NCBI RefSeq assembly: GCF_019649055.1
Contig: NW_026570403.1
Coordinates: forward strand, 114,791 to 178,790
DNA from: Paramacrobiotus metropolitanus
Taxonomy: Eukaryota; Tardigrada; Eutardigrada; Parachela; Macrobiotidae
Reading direction: 5' to 3'
Length of the DNA stretch: 64,000 nucleotides
Shown here piece after piece: positions 59,075 through 64,000 of the stretch (position 1 is its first letter; each line of letters begins with the position of its first letter). The notes beneath the pieces were generated by a model. The model worked only from the letters and a program-made list of their open reading frames with translations. It made no database searches and was not told the origin of the DNA. The position numbers and the translations under genes were made by a program.

Positions 59075-60416
59075 ATGGCTCTTATCGAAGCTGGCTCAGA
59101 ACCCTCCATGCTGTTGGAAAGTCACTTGTTTTACCTTCCAGCTACGCTAACGGAAAGGTGGAATACACATGACTATGACTTGGGGCCGTCTCAAGCCGTA
59201 ACCGACGATTCAAACGATATTGTATTTACAATTTCACCGTGTCAAACTGAGCTTATCAGCTTAGCTGACATTAGATTTTCATGTGATTTACACGTTACTA
59301 ATTCTGCTGGAACTGTTCCAACAGAAAAGACTGTCTTGCACCAATTAACAATATTTTGCATAGTTTATTTCAATCAGTTACGGTTTCATTGGGAGGTCGC
59401 AACATAACCGATAACAGTCCTTTGTATCACATTCGAGCGTACATTGAATCCCTTCTGTTTCACTGTTCAGGCTCAGAACAGTCAGTTGAGCCTGTGTGGA
59501 TTTGCGTTGACACTGACCTTGACAAAGACCCGTTATACATGAATGAGATAAATGGGGCAACAACATTTCATAGTAAGGGTGCCGAAACGCGAAGAACATG
59601 GTTGCAGACTTTCCGTCCGTTGCAGTTGTCTGGTAAACTACACTGCGATTTGTTCCAGCAAGACCGACCACTAATTCCTGGTGTAGAGTTGAGCATTAAA
59701 CTGATACGAAACAGGGCTAATCTTTGTTTTCTTACTGATAATGATGTAGCGGCTCCAAAGGCTTTTGCTATTCGAAACCCCAAGCTGAAAGTTCGAAAGT
59801 ATGAACCTTCTCCAGACTTTTTAGCAGCCATGACAAAGCAACTAGTCACAACTAATGCAAAATATCACATCGAACGGGTTGTTTAAGACAGACCACAATG
59901 CAATCAGGCCAGCAGCAACTATCCTGGGCAAATATTGTTATTGGACAGTTACCCAAGGTTATGTTCTTTGTAATGTCACCCAATCGCTCGTTCGTTGGCG
60001 ATTTTAAGTCAACTCCGTTCAATTTCCATCATTTCAACATATCTAACTTAAGTGCTGAAATTGATGGACAGCTTTTTCCTACGCGAGGGTATAACTTAGA
60101 TTTCCAAAACGGTGCGTCAATTGAGGGATATGAAGGGTTGTTAGATACTCTAGAGCGGCTGCATGAAGGTCATGGCGAACTACCGTTTGACAGGTCCGTA
60201 TTTAACAAAGGTGGTTTCAATATTTTTGGGTTTGACTTCACTCGTGGTCATACGGGCAGAGGAGCGCTGTCGCTGATAAGGCAAGGTAATTTAAACATCA
60301 ATGTTAAATTTGCAAAACCGCTACCTGAAGGTATAGTTTGCGTAGCTATGATGGTCTTCGATAACATTATCGAAATTAACAACAATCGCCAAGTACTTTT
60401 CGACTTTGCGCCATGA
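59075..60416 (+). pseudogene. Major capsid protein (double jelly-roll), two frameshifts
   Basis: The hexon-like protein of Polinton virions. Three successive frames cover it: 59075 to about 59360 (ESHLFYLPATLTERWN, VFTISPCQTELI), about 59356-59886 (VTVSLGGRNITDNSPLYHIR, LSGKLHCDLFQQDRPLIPG) and 59898-60416 (QLPKVMFFVMSPNRSFVGDF, GFNIFGFDFTRGH). Together they make about 445 residues, a normal length. The stop codon overlaps the protease start (ATGA at 60413), the usual order in this element class. Confidence 0.92.
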
Positions 60417-60913
60417 ACAGCCTACAAATAGATTCAGCGCTGAAACAAGATCCTAACGTTCGCGACATTTTTGTCGGAGTATTTGCCAGTGATACACTGC
60501 CAGTAAAAGAATTTCCAGGTGCATACATATCTAACACTCAACCGTCAGGTGCGGCGGGTGAACACTGGGTAGCATTTTATTGTACAAAACCCGGTACGAT
60601 AGAAGTTTTTGATTCGTACGGAAAAAATCCCGGTGACTATTCAGATGACATTGAAAAATGGATAGACAATGACTTTGTTATAATGTCGAATACTGAGCGA
60701 CAAAACTCTGATAGTACTGTATGTGGTCAATATTGTATGTTTTTCGTTTTATTACGTTGCTACGGGTTTTCGTATAAAGACGTCATGTCTGCTCTCACTA
60801 AGCATAAAGGGGTGAATGATAAATTTGTATGTAAATTCATCAACAAGTTCTTCCGACTAAGGACTGTAGTCCGTGACGCAACATTTATACGCGACCTTAT
60901 AAGAAATGGTTAA
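60413..60913 (+). CDS. Adenovirus-type cysteine protease, intact
   Basis: Processes capsid and core precursors during virion maturation. 166 residues, open throughout. The catalytic set is visible and spaced as in adenain: His51 in GEHWVAF, Asp67 in VFDSYG, Gln97 seven residues before Cys104 in TVCGQYC. It overlaps the capsid gene by four bases. It is one of only two Polinton genes here with no break; the likely substrates (pVI-like MKGG'S) are encoded next door. Confidence 0.94.
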   Translation: MNSLQIDSALKQDPNVRDIFVGVFASDTLPVKEFPGAYISNTQPSGAAGEHWVAFYCTKPGTIEVFDSYGKNPGDYSDDIEKWIDNDFVIMSNTERQNSDSTVCGQYCMFFVLLRCYGFSYKDVMSALTKHKGVNDKFVCKFINKFFRLRTVVRDATFIRDLIRNG

Positions 60914-61108
60914 GCCGTTAGCTAAAAAAAAGCAGCATCAGTATTCTTTGCAGTACTGGTCACCATGCTGCTGGTAGTCTTCAATACTTTAGAAATTGTT
61001 TCCTATTTTATCAAGTCCACCAATCGTACGCAGTTGGAAGAATCAAGAAAAATTACGAAAGAGGTGCTTGATGTGATGGTGAGCGACGAAGCGACGCAAA
61101 CAGATTAG
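60905..61108 (+). pseudogene. Small single-span membrane protein, frameshift in an A run
   Basis: The ATG at 60905 overlaps the protease end. After eight A residues near 60920 the sensible frame changes and encodes SVFFAVLVTMLLVVFNTLEI, a membrane span, then a charged tail ending SDEATQTD. Such a small membrane ORF commonly follows the protease in related elements. Its role is unknown. Confidence 0.6.
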
Positions 61109-61149
61109 GTTTTCCCTTTCTTTTATTGATTTTTCCCACTCCTTTTTTT

Positions 61150-64000
61150 CTATCGCGTGCCAAAAGGCAGCGTTGTAAAATCATCCAACATGATGCGCTT
61201 GTCGTAAACAAGCTTCAATTTCTTAGCTAACTGAACAGTATTAATTTCTTGGGTTTTTCCATTTCGTTTGATGTATTCTGGATATACAACCTGCACGTGC
61301 CCATCCACACCATCCAGTAACCGCTTCAGCTGGTTAAAATCCAAGGCTTTTCCAGTCCGCGTCAGCTCCTTCGTGACCGAGTCCCAATCCAGAATATCTT
61401 CCGTAAATCCGTTCTGCATCATCCTTTCACTTTCAACTCAATGCGCCCCGTGTCGGTTTCGTAGCTGTACACTTTGGACCACAGGAAACAAATTTGACGA
61501 TGATTCTCGCCAGCTTCTAGCTGGTTATCCCAATCCCCAAGAATACTGCCGGTATCAGGAAGCCAGTCGCCAGGTCGGTGAATGAATATCACGGAATCCG
61601 TGTCGTAGTACAGGAGGCGCTCGCCCAACTTTTCCATGAGGGATAACAGTATAAGTCGCGCATGGCTGGTGGTGAAAGCGGCAATGACAACATTCGTACC
61701 GTTGCTACCTTCATTGTAGTCATCCACTTTCGAGTGTGTTACCATCAGACACGTTGGGTTTACGCCATAGACATCATGTATTTCAATAGCTTTTGAACGA
61801 CACAGATCAGAATACCGTTTGGGGTCGTAGACAAACTCCGTTGAGTTCATATCGCAACTTTGGCCGGTTTTACCCCAAAGACTGTTCACCACAATTTTGG
61901 TGGTGCTCTTCTTTCCAGCATCAAAACCATAGCATCCGGATTCAAGGAAATGCCTTCGCGTTCTTTAACCGTCTGAATAAACTTGGCTTTCTTTTCATCG
62001 GTATCGCACCACGCAGGCCAACCACTGGCTTCCATTTTCACTTTTAAAAACTTGTCCATGTATGCCGCAAAGAGCTTGGTGTCAGAATGCGTCCAGTGCC
62101 ACACTTCATACATTTCCACAACACGATACCCCACATCGATTGCATGATGTAGTTCGGGTGTCGCCCAAACCCCTTCGAAACAGCGATCATCGTCTGTATG
62201 CGCACAGCGGTTCGCCGCTTTTTCCATCGCGCATTTTTTGCACAGAACAAACATGAGTTTGCCGTTTATCGTGGCCGGTAAGACTGGATACAGGCATTGA
62301 TCCGAGCCTACTTTGCAGTAGACCAGTCCAAAATAATCTTGGCATCCTTGAAATTGGATACGGTTACTTCAGGATGGCCGACCGGTATGCCTTGGTCTTG
62401 TTCACGAATGGGTACAAGCTAACAACGTCATAGTGCCTAATTTCTTCGTCATCCTTCACTTGGTAATACAAACGACTGACATTCGTTCTGCCTCCTTTGA
62501 AGGCGTCACGAGGATTCATTGGCTCACGAATGTTCATATTCAGCAGAAATGCGGCAATATCGGGATCTTATCGTTCTGGCCACTCACAGCTCCATTTCAC
62601 CTCCACAGTGTAGCCCTAACTTTCAAGGAAGCGTTCGCGTTCCTGGAACTCTTCGTAAACTTCGCGCATTTTCTTTTGGAGTATGGTACAACATCGTTTT
62701 CTTCAGTACAGAAAGGATGTCCATGGAAGACGCAGCCGTTATACTCGTAAACGGTTTGTGTTTCTTGTCAAAACCGTCTACAAAGTATCGCCCAATTTTA
62801 ACTTCTTTGCCGTTCCGACCATGGCGTATACGGCCGTTTGCGCTCATGTTCTCCCATTCCAGCCATTGTGCGTGGCTTGAATACTAGTTCGTCGGTTTCT
62901 GTGCGGTCCGTGACTGGATAACGCGGCAACTTTGTTCTCGGAAGGTGGAACATTCTCCAGTACCGGTAGCAGGCCGAAGGCATGGTCATACTTTCCATTG
63001 GATTCAGCGACGTCGGAGCTTGGTAATCGCTGATAAACTTTAACGCACACACACGCAAAACCGTAACATCGTTCGAGCAATATGTCATCATCTGCTCGCG
63101 AAAATTGAACACCCCATTGGCGGCCGCTTTAGCTTCAGCGTGCCACTTTAGAAATTCTTCTTTTGCTTTTTTTCGCATTCCATCAATCATGTACTGTTCT
63201 GCCTGCCAGGCAAATCAGTTTTATCCCAATTTTCAGGCTTATTAAATCGATGTGGAAGTCGCCTTTCTGCACCTCGATTTCCAAGCCAACCGCTTTTGGT
63301 AACTGACTCAACTTCAAAGCCAGAAAGTTGAGGTATCGCGTGACGGATCCCCAGTTTGCGGTACCGCAATTCCAACAACTGCGTCCCACGCTTGATGACT
63401 TCCACTCCTTTCAAACCATTGTCCAACATGTACTTCAGGACAAAATGTCCATCATAGCCTCGAAAATTGTGTGCTATAATAGTAAATCCCCGATGCTTTT
63501 CTTGAAACAGCCAGCGCCCAAATGCCTCATCAACTTCCGCATTCATCGGCTGACCACTTTCCGGAAACGTACTTCCGAACCATCAGCATATTGCGCAACG
63601 ATGCATGGGCACGTGACCACTCACCGGATCGTTGTAGGTTTCGTAATCGAAGAAAATGTATTTCATTTCTTGCTGCCATGGTGGCGGTGCCTTGAGTGGT
63701 TTTATGTAGCACAAATGCGTAGCTTGAGAAAAAAAACCATTGCACGTGTTGCAATAAATTTCCCGCACTGGTGTGTTACGTTTTGCCACGACTGGATAGG
63801 TTCACAAAAAACACCGCATGTCTGGCAGATGAACATTTGCTCGCAATAATTCTTTCCATTTTTTCTTTTCTTCTTATGGATATCGTAACACTGTTGGTTG
63901 TGGAACCGACGGCTGCATTCAGTGTAGGAGATTGGATTGTCCACGAGACAGTCGCTCTTGTTGCGGTAGCACGACCTACATTTCCTCGCAACGATGACGT
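61150..64000 (-). pseudogene. Protein-primed type B DNA polymerase, frameshifted, 5' end outside the window
   Basis: Replicates the element from terminal-protein primers. Reading right to left: Cys-pair zinc-binding text (FICQTCGVFCEP, YCNTCNG), Exo I FFDYET (about 63640), Exo II AHNFRGYDGHF (about 63485), Exo III YCSNDVTVL (about 63080), motif A DVVSLYPFVN (about 62410), motif B VNSLWGKTGQ (61892 downward), motif C YYDTDSVIF (about 61600), ending LDDFTTLPFGTR at 61150. Fragments lie in at least five frames or segments, with shifts near 63580, 63188, 62800, 61890 and 61420. All catalytic acids are still readable. It is convergent with the structural genes, as usual. Confidence 0.93.

Larger units (their letters stand above)
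53248..64000. mobile_element. Maverick/Polinton (adintovirus-like) element, decayed, right end outside the window
   Basis: Identified by its gene set: protein-primed PolB (minus strand), retrovirus-like integrase with chromodomain, FtsK/HerA-type packaging ATPase, major capsid protein, penton-like protein, pVI/PX-like protein and adenovirus-type protease. These virion and replication genes together are diagnostic of Polintons, which are self-synthesising transposons and relatives of animal adintoviruses. Genes from 53.6 to 61.1 kb point right and polB points left toward them. Most genes carry one or more frameshifts. The minimum extent is given. The left end could be as far as about 51.85 kb, and no terminal inverted repeat could be paired. 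Confidence 0.93.

Noticed and set aside
63328-63849. 173-codon plus-strand frame
   Set aside because: Antisense shadow of the polB exonuclease region, whose catalytic motifs are read on the minus strand.

Overview
The window is eukaryotic, and almost certainly from an invertebrate animal. Genes are split by GT-AG introns, many of them only 50-100 bases. The first 13.8 kb carries a slowpoke (BK potassium channel) gene whose protein resembles insect Slo exon by exon. The secreted and membrane families further right (astacin fused to LRR-like domains, multi-pass membrane paralogues, a kinase-Kelch fusion) look lineage-restricted. A tardigrade or another small ecdysozoan would fit, but that is inference.

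Layout. 1-13.8 kb: slo on the minus strand, running off the left edge, with an R2-like retrotransposon in one intron. 13.8-18.7 kb: no supported gene. 18.7-24.1 kb: a secreted two-Ig protein (a foldback element lies in its intron) and a protein kinase-Kelch fusion. 24.9-26.7 kb: a decayed serpin holding a second foldback element. 27.6-43 kb: three paralogous multi-pass membrane genes and an astacin metalloprotease with two LRR-like domains, whose catalytic exon is split by a 1.76 kb foldback transposon with a 9 bp target duplication. 44.4-45.3 kb: a defective mariner. 45.5-51.85 kb: a second astacin/LRR-like gene with remains of two more R2-like elements in an intron, cut short at its 3' end. 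52-53.25 kb: an intronless ADP-ribosylhydrolase-like gene with altered catalytic residues. 53.3-64 kb: most of a Maverick/Polinton (adintovirus-like) element, running off the right edge.

The Polinton carries the expected set: packaging ATPase, integrase with chromodomain, penton-like protein, pVI/PX-like protein, major capsid protein, adenovirus-type protease and protein-primed PolB. Nearly all are frameshifted, so this copy is a fossil; only the protease and the first ORF are open throughout. The most novel observation is a two-repeat TATA-binding-protein-like gene near its left side. It follows an intact unknown ORF driven by a strikingly organised promoter (four CCAAT boxes, two TGACGTA sites, two TATA boxes). 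The adjacent ADP-ribosylhydrolase-like gene may also be Polinton cargo, because the host astacin/LRR paralogue ends abruptly just before it.

Exon boundaries were read by eye from splice consensus, reading phase and family similarity. No database search was possible.
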